This document shows, piece after piece, positions 18,898-27,595 of a DNA stretch of 64,000 nt. This stretch comes from Bradyrhizobium sp. Ec3.3. GTDB lineage: Bacteria; Pseudomonadota; Alphaproteobacteria; Rhizobiales; Xanthobacteraceae. The notes beneath the pieces were generated by a model, which did not search any database, was not told the DNA's origin, and was given only the letters and a program-made list of their open reading frames with translations. The position numbers and the translations under genes are program-made. Where the stretch lies: assembly GCF_000472925.1 (NCBI RefSeq), contig NZ_AXAS01000035.1, forward strand, positions 1 to 64,000, written 5' to 3'. Position 1 is the stretch's first letter. Each line of letters begins with the position of its first letter.

Positions 18898-20406
18898 ATG
18901 AAGATGTTCCGTCTCGCGGCGACCGCCGCCACCTTGCTGGTGTCACTCGGCGCCGCCCAGGCCCAGACCACGCTGCGCATCGGCCTTGCCGAGGACCCCG
19001 ATATCCTCGATCCGACCATGGCGCGCACCTATGTCGGTCGCATCGTGTTCGCCGCATTCTGCGACAAGCTGTTCGACATCGACGAGAAGCTCAACATCGT
19101 GCCGCAGCTCGCGTTGTCCAGCGAGACCGCAGACGACGGCAAGGCGCTCGTCATCAAGCTCCGGCCCGGCGTGAAATTCCACGATGGCGAGCCGTTCGAC
19201 GCGGAGGCCGCAAAGTTCTCGCTTGAGCGACACCTCACCTTCCCGGGCTCGTTCCGCAAGCCCGAGCTCGCCTCGGTCGACCATGTCGAGGTGGTCGATC
19301 CCCTCACGATCAGGCTGGTGCTGAAGGCGCCATTCTCGCCGCTGCTCGCGCAGCTCACCGACCGCGCCGGCATGATGGTCTCGCCGAAGGCTGCGAAAGC
19401 CGAAGGCGACAAGTTCGGCCTGCATCCGGTCTGCGCCGGACCCTACAAGTTCGTCGAGCGCGTGCAGCAGGACCGCATCGTGTTCGAGAAGTTTTCCGAC
19501 TATTGGAACAAGGATAATGTCTTCATCGACCGCGTCGTGTTCCAGCCGATCGTCGATTCCACCGTGCGGCTTGCCAATCTGAAATCCGGCGGGCTCGATC
19601 TGATCGAGCGCGTGCTCGCGACCGATCTGAAGGACGTGCGGGCCGACTCGCGGCTGAAGGTCGCCACTGCCATCGAGCTCGGCTATCAGGGCGTCACGCT
19701 CAACATCGGCAAGGACAAGGCCAAGGGGCCGCTCAGCCAGTCCGCCAAGGTGCGCCAGGCGCTCGACCTTGCCATCGACCGCGAGGCGATCAACCAGGTC
19801 GTCTTCAACGGCGAGTTTCAGGTCGGCAACCAATGGGTCAATCCCGATCATCCCTTCTATCAGAAGGCCGTTCCGGTCCGCGCCCGCAATGTGGAGAAGG
19901 CCAAGGCGCTGTTGAAGGAGGCCGGCGTGACGCCGCCCGTCAGCGTCGATTTCCTGGTGCCGAAAGGCGCGGAAACCGAAACGCCGGCGCAGGTGATCCA
20001 GTCGATGGCGGCGGAAGCCGGTTTCGACATGAAGATCCGTGTCACTGAGTTTGCGACCGGGCTCAAGCAGGCCGAGGCCGGCGATTATCAGGCCTTCATG
20101 CTCGCCTGGAGCGGCCGCGTCGATCCCGACGGCAACTCCTACATCTTCCTGCACAGTGATGCCCCGCAGAACTATGGCGCGTGGAACAATGCACAGGCCG
20201 ACAAGGCGCTCGAGGAGGCCCGCCTCGTCAGCGATCCCGACAAGCGCAAGGCGATCTACGAGACTCTGGCGAAGCTGGTCCAGGAGGAGGAGCCGATCCT
20301 CTATCTCTACCACCGCCGCATCATCATCGCCCACACCACCAGGCTTGAAGGTTACAAGCAGATGCCGGACGGCCTCGTTCGCGTCGTCGGCCTCAAGCTG
20401 AAGTGA
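18898..20406 (+). CDS. Peptide-type ABC transporter substrate-binding protein (SBP family 5), system B
   Basis: From the ATG at 18898, preceded by GAAGGTG, the product has 502 residues and a clear Sec signal (MKMFRLAATAATLLVSLGAA, cleavage near AQA-QT). LRIGLAEDPDILDPTMART and GVKFHDGEPFDAEAAKFSLERH place it in SBP family 5. It differs clearly from the system A protein, so the two importers probably have different substrates. A folded repeat of about 120 bp separates it from the permease genes. Confidence 0.93.
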   Translation: MKMFRLAATAATLLVSLGAAQAQTTLRIGLAEDPDILDPTMARTYVGRIVFAAFCDKLFDIDEKLNIVPQLALSSETADDGKALVIKLRPGVKFHDGEPFDAEAAKFSLERHLTFPGSFRKPELASVDHVEVVDPLTIRLVLKAPFSPLLAQLTDRAGMMVSPKAAKAEGDKFGLHPVCAGPYKFVERVQQDRIVFEKFSDYWNKDNVFIDRVVFQPIVDSTVRLANLKSGGLDLIERVLATDLKDVRADSRLKVATAIELGYQGVTLNIGKDKAKGPLSQSAKVRQALDLAIDREAINQVVFNGEFQVGNQWVNPDHPFYQKAVPVRARNVEKAKALLKEAGVTPPVSVDFLVPKGAETETPAQVIQSMAAEAGFDMKIRVTEFATGLKQAEAGDYQAFMLAWSGRVDPDGNSYIFLHSDAPQNYGAWNNAQADKALEEARLVSDPDKRKAIYETLAKLVQEEEPILYLYHRRIIIAHTTRLEGYKQMPDGLVRVVGLKLK

Positions 20407-20427
20407 CGCGCTTGGCTACCCGCTCGT

Positions 20428-20548
20428 GTCCCGGACGCGGCGCGGCGCGCGAGCGCCGCACCGCAGAGCCGGGACCCAGAGCCCCAAACAATGACGCATG
20501 GATCCCGGTTCAGCGTCGTAACATTGCATGTTGCGCCGCGCCCGGGAC
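20428..20548. repeat. Imperfect palindromic repeat between binding protein and permease
   Basis: GTCCCGGACGCGGCGC at 20428-20443 pairs with 20533-20548 with one mismatch in 16; inner segments such as GAGCCGGGACCC and GATCCCGGTTC can also pair. It resembles GTCCCGGACGCGG repeats of bradyrhizobia. It occupies nearly all of the SBP-permease gap and ends 12 bp before the permease ATG at 20561, so it may modulate the stoichiometry of the operon. Confidence 0.65.
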
Positions 20549-20560
20549 ATGGGAGCGTCC

Positions 20561-21502
20561 ATGCTGAACTTCCTCGCCCGCCGTCTTGCGCAGATCATAC
20601 CGACGCTGTTCTTCGTGTCGGTGCTGATCTTCTCGCTGCAGCAACTCCTGCCGGGCGATCCGGCGCTGGTGATGGCCGGCGAGGAGCGTGATCCCGCCGT
20701 GATCGCGCAGATCCGCAAGCAATACCGGCTCGATCAGCCCATCCCCGTCCAATACGCCTATTGGGTAAAAGGGGTTCTGACCGGCGACTTCGGCGAGTCC
20801 CTGCGCAACAAGATGCCGGTGCGCGCGCTGATCGCGCAAAAGCTTCCGGTGACGCTGCAGCTTGCATCGATGGCGATCCTGATCGCGTTCCTGATCGGCA
20901 TTCCCGCGGGCATCGTCTCGGCGGTCAAGAAAGGTACCGCCTGGGACTACGGCGCCAATTTGTTTGCGCTGTGGGGCATCTCGACGCCGAACTTCTGGCT
21001 CGGCATCATGCTGATCTTCCTGTTCTCGATCGAGCTCGGCTGGCTGCCGGCCTCCGGCTATGTGCCGCTGACGGAGGACTGGCGCGCGAGCCTTGCCGCC
21101 ACGATCATGCCGGCCTTCGTGCTCGGCAACGCCATCGCCGCGATCCTGATGCGGCATACGCGCAGCGCCATGCTCCAGGTGCTGGAGAGCGACTATGTCC
21201 GCACCGCGCGCGCCAAGGGCCTCCTGGAGCGGACCGTCATCCTCAAGCACGCCATGCGCAATGCGCTGACGCCGGTGATCACGCTTGGTGCGCTCGAACT
21301 CGGCACGCTGCTGTCGGGCGCGGTGCTGACCGAGCAGATCTTTTCCATTCCCGGCTTCGGCAAGCTGATCGTCGACGCGGTGTTCAACCGCGACTATGCA
21401 GTCGTCCAAGGTGTCGTGCTGGTCACCGCGACGATCTACATCACGCTCAACCTGATCGCCGACATCGCCTATATCCTCGTCAATCCGCGGCTGAGGGGCT
21501 AG
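20561..21502 (+). CDS. Dpp/Opp-type ABC transporter permease (DppB-like), system B
   Basis: The 313-residue protein starts MLNFLARRLAQIIPTLFFVS, a typical DppB opening with the first membrane helix, after a GGGAG ribosome site. GDFGESLRNKMPV is the conserved periplasmic segment, and the EAA loop is SDYVRTARAKGLLERTVI. The end (DIAYILVNPRLRG) matches the family. An in-frame ATG at 20528 would start inside the palindromic repeat and is less likely. It pairs with the permease encoded 3 bp downstream. Confidence 0.92.
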   Translation: MLNFLARRLAQIIPTLFFVSVLIFSLQQLLPGDPALVMAGEERDPAVIAQIRKQYRLDQPIPVQYAYWVKGVLTGDFGESLRNKMPVRALIAQKLPVTLQLASMAILIAFLIGIPAGIVSAVKKGTAWDYGANLFALWGISTPNFWLGIMLIFLFSIELGWLPASGYVPLTEDWRASLAATIMPAFVLGNAIAAILMRHTRSAMLQVLESDYVRTARAKGLLERTVILKHAMRNALTPVITLGALELGTLLSGAVLTEQIFSIPGFGKLIVDAVFNRDYAVVQGVVLVTATIYITLNLIADIAYILVNPRLRG

Positions 21503-21505
21503 GCC

Positions 21506-22393
21506 ATGGCCGACGCGGTGCTTTCAACCAATCCCGCCACTGATACGAGCGAGCTCGACAGCCCCGCACGCCGCGCGCGGCGGCGCCTGTTCAAGCGCAA
21601 GGCGGCGGTCGCGGGGCTCGTCGTGATGACGGCGTTCATCCTGTTGGCTCTGCTGGCGCCGTTGATCGTTCCGTATGATCCCGTTGCCACGAGCTGGAGC
21701 CTCGCGCGAAAAGCCCCCACCGCGCTACATTGGTTCGGCACCGATGAGCTCGGCCGCGACATATTGAGTCGCGTCGTCTACGGCGCGCGCGCCTCGCTGC
21801 TCGCCGGTGCCATCTCGGTCGCGATCGCGCTTGGCATCGGCGTACCGCTCGGCCTGCTTGCCGGATACCGCGGCGGCTTCACCGACGCGCTGATCAGCCG
21901 GATCACCGATGCGATGCTCGCATGCCCGTTCCTGATCCTCGCTATCGCGCTCGCGGCGTTCCTGGGCCCGAGCCTCGGTAACGCCATGATCGCGATCGGC
22001 ATCTCGGCTACTCCGGTATTCATTCGCCTCACCCGCGGGCAGGTGCTGAGCGTCAAGGCCGAGGACTATGTCGAGGCGGCGCGCGCCCTCGGCAACCCCT
22101 CCTGGCGGATCGCGTTCGCCCACATCCTGCCCAACATCCTGCCGGCGCTGCTGGTCCAGGCGACGCTGTCGATCGCCGCGGCCATCATCGCGGAGGCCGC
22201 GCTGTCGTTCCTTGGCCTCGGCCAGCAGCCGCCGGCGCCGTCCTGGGGCAGCATGCTCAACGCCGCCCAGCGCTTCCTGACGCAGGCGCCGTGGATGGCG
22301 ATCTGGCCTGGCCTCGCGATCTTCCTGGTGGTGCTGTCCCTGAACCTGCTCGGCGACGGCCTGCGCGACGCGCTCGATCCGCGTCAGCGCTAA
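21506..22393 (+). CDS. Dpp/Opp-type ABC transporter permease (DppC-like), system B
   Basis: The 295-residue permease has a cytoplasmic Arg/Lys-rich N-terminus, a first helix VAGLVVMTAFILLALLAPLI, the conserved HWFGTDELGRDILSRVVYGAR and an EAA loop (EDYVEAARALGNPSWRI). It ends GDGLRDALDPRQR. It is the last gene of the long plus-strand array that starts at 8518. A strong palindromic repeat follows the stop and likely ends transcription. Confidence 0.92.
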   Translation: MADAVLSTNPATDTSELDSPARRARRRLFKRKAAVAGLVVMTAFILLALLAPLIVPYDPVATSWSLARKAPTALHWFGTDELGRDILSRVVYGARASLLAGAISVAIALGIGVPLGLLAGYRGGFTDALISRITDAMLACPFLILAIALAAFLGPSLGNAMIAIGISATPVFIRLTRGQVLSVKAEDYVEAARALGNPSWRIAFAHILPNILPALLVQATLSIAAAIIAEAALSFLGLGQQPPAPSWGSMLNAAQRFLTQAPWMAIWPGLAIFLVVLSLNLLGDGLRDALDPRQR

Positions 22394-22424
22394 GGTGAAG
22401 TGACAAAGTCGTCGCCGGTCCGAG

Positions 22425-22545
22425 CACCTCTCCCGGAGGGAGAGGTCGAATTGCGCAGCAATTCGGGTGAGGGGGTCAGGTCCATCGATAGAGCGTAACC
22501 CCTCACCCGGCGCTTCGCGCCGACCTCTCCCCTTGGGAGAGATGG
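22425..22545. repeat. Complex palindromic repeat at convergent gene ends
   Basis: CACCTCTCCCGGAGGGAGAG (22425-22444) is itself a hairpin and also pairs with CGACCTCTCCCC...GGGAGAGATG near 22521-22544. GGGTGAGGGGGT and ACCCCTCACCC form an inner pair, and GGCGCTTCGCGCC a small hairpin. It lies between the convergent permease (stop 22393) and the gene ending at 22569, so it can serve as a bidirectional transcript end. Confidence 0.7.
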
Positions 22546-22568
22546 GGCAGTGCACGCGGCGCCAGAAG

Positions 22569-23312
22569 CTAGATCACGACCTCGCGCACCACGCGGCGGC
22601 AATCCATCTCGAATTCGAGATCGACGACCGGCGGCCGCGCGAAATGCCAGGTGAGCCCCGAGCGTAGAGCGCCGCGGCGGACTAGCTCGTCGCCCAGCGC
22701 GTGGTGGAAATTGCGGATCGAATAGGCCTGCACGGCGGTCGTCTCCTTCCAACCGAAGCCGAATGCCGCAAGGCGGCTCTCCATCTGCGCGGTGGTGAAG
22801 CGGACCTTCTCCGTGATCCCCTCCGGGCTGAGGTCGCGATAGCGCACGGTGCGCTCGACATAGCTGCCGCTACCCTCCCGCGCCTCGGCGCCGCCGGCGA
22901 TCACGAAGGTCGGCGTGCTCGATCGCGTCGGCCGCGTGAAGGAGAACGCTTGGAAGGATGGCTCGGCAGGCGGATCAATCTCGGGACAGACATTGCTGCG
23001 TGCCACCGGATTGGTGGTGCCGTCGAAAATGCCCCATTCGGACAGCGTCTTGACGTAGTGCAGATTGAAGTTGCGGAAGCCTTCTTCCGTGAACGCGGCC
23101 GGCGAGCGCAGCTCGCCGGCGCAGAACGCCGTTAGCGGCCTCCCCGCCTCCCGGATGAATTTGGCGGCCAGCGAAAATCCCTCCGCCAGCGGCACCAGAC
23201 GATCGAAGCGAACCCGCTCGATCTCGTAGCCGGGATCGGCGGCGGCGCCCGCCGAATACTGGAATACGGACGGAATGAAGCGATAGTTGCCGGCGGCGAA
23301 TTCGCGGGTCAT
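22569..23312 (-). CDS. Conserved protein, possibly a CnbZ-like (RidA-like) deaminase
   Basis: From the ATG at 23312 the product has 247 residues (MTREFAAGNYRFIPSVFQYS). Conserved-looking blocks include GYEIERVRF, TAFCAGELRSPAAFTEEGFRNFN and NPVARSNVCPEI. I associate this pattern with proteins annotated as CnbZ, a deaminase acting on aminomuconate-type compounds, but I cannot verify that assignment here. No signal peptide or membrane segment is seen. It starts 11 bp after the nucleotide-cyclase gene and is probably the last gene of the signalling operon; such a pairing is unexpected. The function should be treated as unknown. Confidence 0.5.
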   Translation of the reverse strand: MTREFAAGNYRFIPSVFQYSAGAAADPGYEIERVRFDRLVPLAEGFSLAAKFIREAGRPLTAFCAGELRSPAAFTEEGFRNFNLHYVKTLSEWGIFDGTTNPVARSNVCPEIDPPAEPSFQAFSFTRPTRSSTPTFVIAGGAEAREGSGSYVERTVRYRDLSPEGITEKVRFTTAQMESRLAAFGFGWKETTAVQAYSIRNFHHALGDELVRRGALRSGLTWHFARPPVVDLEFEMDCRRVVREVVI

Positions 23313-23322
23313 TTTCCAATCC

Positions 23323-24576
23323 CTATTCCAGTTGCATGCGGACGCCCTTGGCGCCGTTGAGCAGGCGCTTGAGGTGGAAGCCGGCCAGCGCATCGTCGGC
23401 GTGCATGCCGACCAGCGCGGCGAAGGCCGGCATGGCCGCGACGTCGCCGGCTTCAAGCTTGGCGAAGGCTTCGGAGTACTGCGTCGTCAGAGGTGTTTCG
23501 AATCTTGCCGGCGGCAGCGGCTCGAAGGCGCGCAGCGGCTCGCTGCGGCCGCGCAGCATGAGGTCGCCCACGGGCCGGCCCCGAAAATTCGAGGCTCCCT
23601 TGGCGATGGTGGCGCTGACGCAGATGCGCGTGCCCAGATACTTGTTGGCGGCTTCCAGCCGCGCCGCCGTGTTGATGGTATCGCCATAGGCGGTGTAATC
23701 GAAGAATCGGCTCCCGCCGAAATTACCGACCAGCGCGGGCCCGGCATGGACGCCGATGCGCGTCGTGCCGAAATTGACGCCCTTGTTCTTCCAGCGCTGG
23801 CGAAAGTCTTCGGCCCATTTATCGAGATCGTGCGCGCAGGCGACCGCACGCGTTGCGAAATCTGGCTGATCGCCGGGCGCGTTGAACAGCACCTGGATGG
23901 CATCGCCGATGATCTTTGCAACCGTGCCCTCGTGCTCGAACACGATGTCGGTCATGCCGCCCACATAGGCGTTGAGGAGCTCGCCCAGCGTCTCCGGCGC
24001 CGCGCTCTCGACCAGGGTCGTGAAGCCGGTAATGTCGGTGAAAATGGTCGCGACGTCGCGCCATTGCACCTCCATGCCGTCGCTCTCGCCGCTTGCCGCG
24101 GCCAGGCGCTTGGCGATCTCGGGCGAGAAATAGCGCGACAGCGAGGCATGGGCGCGTTCGGCCTCCGCCTGCCGTCGCCGCGCCTCGCGCAGCGTCTCGA
24201 CGTGGCGGATGGTCTTCTGGATCGTGGTCTCCAGATCGGCGAAGTCGATCGGCTTGGTGAGGAAGTCGAAGGCGCCGCGGTTCATCGCGGTACGGATGTT
24301 GCTCATGTCGCCATAGGCCGAGACGATGATCGTCGACTTCTTGTCCTCGGCCTCCTGGAGCTTCTGGAGCAGCGACAATCCGTCCATCCGCGGCATGTTG
24401 ATGTCTGATACCACCAGGTCGACATGCGGATGCAGCTCGATCGATTGCAGCGCCTCGACGCCATCATGGGCAAACATGAAGCTGACGAGTCCCTCGCGAA
24501 TCTGCCTGCGAAACTTCTGGAGGACCAGCGCCTCCAGATCGGGCTCATCATCGACAACGAGAATCGTGGATGTCAT
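23323..24576 (-). CDS. Response regulator fused to class III adenylate/guanylate cyclase
   Basis: The 417-residue protein has a receiver domain (1-125) with phosphoacceptor Asp58 (VSDINMPRMDG) and the conserved Lys in TKPID, then a short coiled linker (REARRRQAEAERAHASLSRYF) and a class III cyclase domain. Metal-binding Asp181 (FTDITGF) and Asp225 (KIIGDAIQVLF) are present, as is DYTAYGDTINTAARLE, so the domain should be catalytically competent; adenylate cyclase is more likely than guanylate. The receiver presumably controls cAMP synthesis. Its start overlaps the stop of the upstream response regulator (ATGA). The domain calls are firm; the nucleotide made is inferred. Confidence 0.92.
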   Translation of the reverse strand: MTSTILVVDDEPDLEALVLQKFRRQIREGLVSFMFAHDGVEALQSIELHPHVDLVVSDINMPRMDGLSLLQKLQEAEDKKSTIIVSAYGDMSNIRTAMNRGAFDFLTKPIDFADLETTIQKTIRHVETLREARRRQAEAERAHASLSRYFSPEIAKRLAAASGESDGMEVQWRDVATIFTDITGFTTLVESAAPETLGELLNAYVGGMTDIVFEHEGTVAKIIGDAIQVLFNAPGDQPDFATRAVACAHDLDKWAEDFRQRWKNKGVNFGTTRIGVHAGPALVGNFGGSRFFDYTAYGDTINTAARLEAANKYLGTRICVSATIAKGASNFRGRPVGDLMLRGRSEPLRAFEPLPPARFETPLTTQYSEAFAKLEAGDVAAMPAFAALVGMHADDALAGFHLKRLLNGAKGVRMQLE

Positions 24577-24962
24577 GCTGCTTGCTCGAGCCTTGTGTCG
24601 ATCTCCTGCCGCAGCAGCGCAAAATCGATCGGCTTGGTCAGAAGCCCGACCGCGCCGCGCTCGATCGCCTTCCGCCGTGTTTCCGCATCGCCGTAGGCCG
24701 TGATCATGATCACGGGCACATCCGGGCGTTCTGCGCGCACTTTCGGCAACATGTCGAGCCCGCTCATGCCGGGCATATTGATGTCGGAGAGGATCAGGAT
24801 CAGCGAGGGATCGCGCACTTCGACGGCGCGTTCGATCGCCACCGGCGCGGACGGGGCAAACTCCATCTGGAAACGGCCCGCGCGCAGGTCGCGCCGGAAC
24901 TGCTGACGAAACAGCGCCTCAACGTCGGGCTCGTCGTCGACGACAAGGATGTAGACGTTCAA
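24573..24962 (-). CDS. Single-domain response regulator
   Basis: The 129-residue protein is a lone receiver domain: acidic pocket VVDDEP, phosphoacceptor Asp60 (LSDINMPGMSG), Thr/Ser switch region MITAYGD, and Lys110 in TKPID. It has no output domain, so it would act by protein interaction or as a phosphate sink or relay. It overlaps both the kinase stop (24959-24962, ATGA) and the cyclase start, forming a tightly coupled operon. Both receivers share the unusual segment VVDDEPDxEAL and similar TKPIDFA ends, suggesting duplication and phosphorylation by the same kinase. Confidence 0.92.
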   Translation of the reverse strand: MNVYILVVDDEPDVEALFRQQFRRDLRAGRFQMEFAPSAPVAIERAVEVRDPSLILILSDINMPGMSGLDMLPKVRAERPDVPVIMITAYGDAETRRKAIERGAVGLLTKPIDFALLRQEIDTRLEQAA

Positions 24963-27541
24963 TTCCTGCCTCCGGTATTGCCTTCTGCCAGCATGCGCGG
25001 CAGCGTAATGATGAATTCAGTGAAAGCGCCCGGCTCTGTATTTACGTCGACCGTGCCGCCATGCTGTTTCACCACGATGTCGTGACTCATGGACAGGCCG
25101 AGCCCGGTTCCCTCGCCGGCCGGCTTGGTGGTGAAGAAGGGATTGAACATTTTCTCCTTCACCTCGGGCGGGATGCCGGTGCCGTTGTCGCGGATCCTGA
25201 TTTCGACCCTGTTGCCGAGGTTCCTGGTTGAGGCGCTCAGCGTCGGCTCGAAAGCGCCGCCCTCGCTCTCCTTGCGCTTGGTCGCGGCATAGAAGCCGTT
25301 CGAGATCAGGTTGAGGAAGACGCGGGTGATCTCCTGCGGATAGATGTCGAGCATGCCGGCGGCCGGATCGAGGTCGCGCTTGAGCGTGATGTTGAAGCCC
25401 GGCTTTTCGGCGCGCGCGCCGTGATAGGCAAGATTGAGACTCTCCTCAACGAGCGTGTTGATGTCCGCCGCCCGCCGCTCGCCCGAGCCTTCGCGCGAAT
25501 GCAAGAGCATGTTCTTGACGATGGAATCGGCGCGCTTGCCGTGCTGTACCACCTTTTCAAGATTGCCCTTGAGCATGTGGGTGAGCTCGGCGACCTCCTC
25601 CTTGGTCTTGTCGTTAAGGCCTACCGATTGCAGGACCTCGTTGAGTTCGTCGATCAACTCCGTCGATACCGAGGAGAAGTTGTTGACGAAGTTGAGTGGG
25701 TTCTTGATCTCGTGCGCGATGCCGGCGGTAAGCTGCCCCAGCGACGCCAGCTTCTCGGTCTGGATCAGGCGGTCCTGCGCAGTGCGCAGCTCGTCGAGGG
25801 ATTGGGAGAGCTCCTTGGTGCGCTCCTGGACCTGCTCGAACAGGCGCACATTCTCGATCGCAATGACCGCCTGGTCGGCGAAGGTCTGGACGAGGTCCAT
25901 CTGGCGCTGGCTGAAGGGGCCCGGATCAGGCCGTCCCAGCAAAAGCACACCTTCAACCGCCTTGTCGCGCATCAGCGGCACGGCGAGCACGGCACGATAG
26001 AGGCCGATCACAGGCGCCTGGCCGAAATTATATTCGGAGTCCTCGCGAATGTCGGGAACGTGAACCGGCTTGCCGTCCATGAAGACGCGGCCGGTGATGG
26101 TCTCACGTCCCGGCCTGATCGGGTGAGCCTCCATGAAATCGATGAAGGCTTGCGTGCAGCCCGACTCGGCCTTGAGCCGCATCACCTCGCCATCGCGCAG
26201 GCAGATGATGCCGAGCGAGGCGCCGCACAGCGCCTGCGCTGATTCCGTCAGCGTCGTCAGCACGGATTTCAGATCGAACGCGGAACGGCTGATCACCTTG
26301 AGCACGTCGGCGGTCGCCGTCTGCTGCTGTAGGGATTCGCTCAGTTCCGCCGTGCGCTGCTCGACCTTGTTCTCGAGGTCCGCATAGGATTCCTGCAGCC
26401 GCGCGCCCATGTCGTTGAACTGGTTGGCGAGCCCTTCCAGCTCATCGCCGGTCTTGATCGAGATGCGCTGCGAGAAGTCGCCGCCGCCAATGCGCTCGGC
26501 GCCGGTGCGCAGTGCCTGGATCGGGCCGACCATGCGCCGCGCCAGGAAAATCCCTGCGAGCACTGCGAAGATGGATGCTGCGAGCAGCACGATGGCGAGA
26601 CGTTGCAGGGAGGCATAGAGCGAGGCATAGGCTTCCTCGACCGGAAGCTCCACGAACATGGTCCAGCCCAGCGGCGCGATCGGCGCAGACGCCGTCAGCA
26701 CCTTCTGTCCCTGGATATTCGTCGCCTCCTGCAACGAGTCAGGCATGGTCCCGCCGCCGGCCTGCGCGGCGCGCACCTGCTCGAGCCTGGACATGTCGGT
26801 GTTGCGCAACACCAGGCTGATGTCGGGATGCGCGATCAGCCGGCCCTGCGAGCCCACCACATAGGCATGCCCGTGCTCGCCGACCTTGATCTGCGAGACG
26901 ACGTCCCAGATCAGCTTGAGATTGACTTCCGCGATGCTGACGCCGGCGTCCTTGCGCGTGCCGGCCAGCGCCAGCGTCATGTACGGCTCGGACTCCCGCC
27001 GGAAATAGACAGGCCCGTAATAGACCTTGTGCGCAACGGCCTCGGTGAATTTCGCATCCTTGGAGAGATCGATCCCGCTGTCGACGACGTCCATCGCCAG
27101 GCGCGAGACGCGCAAGCGCTCCTTGCCGGTCGAATCGACCTGGGCGAGCTCGGTGATGGCCGGAACCTGGCGCAGAAGCCGCAGCGCATCGAAGCGGCGC
27201 TGCTCGATCGAGCCGGCCGACCACGGCAGTTGCGTGGTCCAGCCAAGCTGGCTCTCGATCTCCTTGACGAACTGGCCGATCTTGGCGGCGGCCGCCTCGG
27301 CCTGCTCGCGCTGAACGCGGATCAGCGCGGCCTTGTGCTCACGATAATAGAAGAACACCTCGAAGAGACCGTTGGCGAGCAGCGCAACGGCCACCACGGC
27401 CACGAACAGCCCGACATATTTGGTGAACAGCCGGGTCCGGATCCCGGGCCGCGGGCCCTCCCCGGACGCGGCATCGCTCGCCACTGCGCTACCAGGAAGC
27501 GACCGGCCCTGCGGCGTGTCGGGATGGAGGGAAATGCTCAT
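24959..27541 (-). CDS. Membrane sensor histidine kinase (Cache-HAMP-GAF-HisKA-HATPase)
   Basis: The 860-residue kinase has two membrane helices (about 42-66 and 314-337) bracketing a periplasmic Cache-type sensor (VGEHGHAYVVGSQGRLIAHPD). A HAMP domain follows to about 390, then a coiled coil, a GAF domain (about 410-565) and the phosphoacceptor His610 (GQLTAGIAHEIKNPLNF). The ATPase domain shows the N box NLISNGFYAAT, G1 DNGTGIPPEV, F box NPFFTTKP and G2 GEGTGLGLSMS. It should sense a small periplasmic ligand plus a cytosolic GAF signal and phosphorylate the two downstream receivers. It starts the minus-strand signalling operon. Ligand unknown. Confidence 0.93.
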   Translation of the reverse strand: MSISLHPDTPQGRSLPGSAVASDAASGEGPRPGIRTRLFTKYVGLFVAVVAVALLANGLFEVFFYYREHKAALIRVQREQAEAAAAKIGQFVKEIESQLGWTTQLPWSAGSIEQRRFDALRLLRQVPAITELAQVDSTGKERLRVSRLAMDVVDSGIDLSKDAKFTEAVAHKVYYGPVYFRRESEPYMTLALAGTRKDAGVSIAEVNLKLIWDVVSQIKVGEHGHAYVVGSQGRLIAHPDISLVLRNTDMSRLEQVRAAQAGGGTMPDSLQEATNIQGQKVLTASAPIAPLGWTMFVELPVEEAYASLYASLQRLAIVLLAASIFAVLAGIFLARRMVGPIQALRTGAERIGGGDFSQRISIKTGDELEGLANQFNDMGARLQESYADLENKVEQRTAELSESLQQQTATADVLKVISRSAFDLKSVLTTLTESAQALCGASLGIICLRDGEVMRLKAESGCTQAFIDFMEAHPIRPGRETITGRVFMDGKPVHVPDIREDSEYNFGQAPVIGLYRAVLAVPLMRDKAVEGVLLLGRPDPGPFSQRQMDLVQTFADQAVIAIENVRLFEQVQERTKELSQSLDELRTAQDRLIQTEKLASLGQLTAGIAHEIKNPLNFVNNFSSVSTELIDELNEVLQSVGLNDKTKEEVAELTHMLKGNLEKVVQHGKRADSIVKNMLLHSREGSGERRAADINTLVEESLNLAYHGARAEKPGFNITLKRDLDPAAGMLDIYPQEITRVFLNLISNGFYAATKRKESEGGAFEPTLSASTRNLGNRVEIRIRDNGTGIPPEVKEKMFNPFFTTKPAGEGTGLGLSMSHDIVVKQHGGTVDVNTEPGAFTEFIITLPRMLAEGNTGGRN

Positions 27542-27595
27542 CCCGCCGAACCTAGCAAGAAGGCCCGGACTTGTCTCTTGCGGCAGTGCACAACG

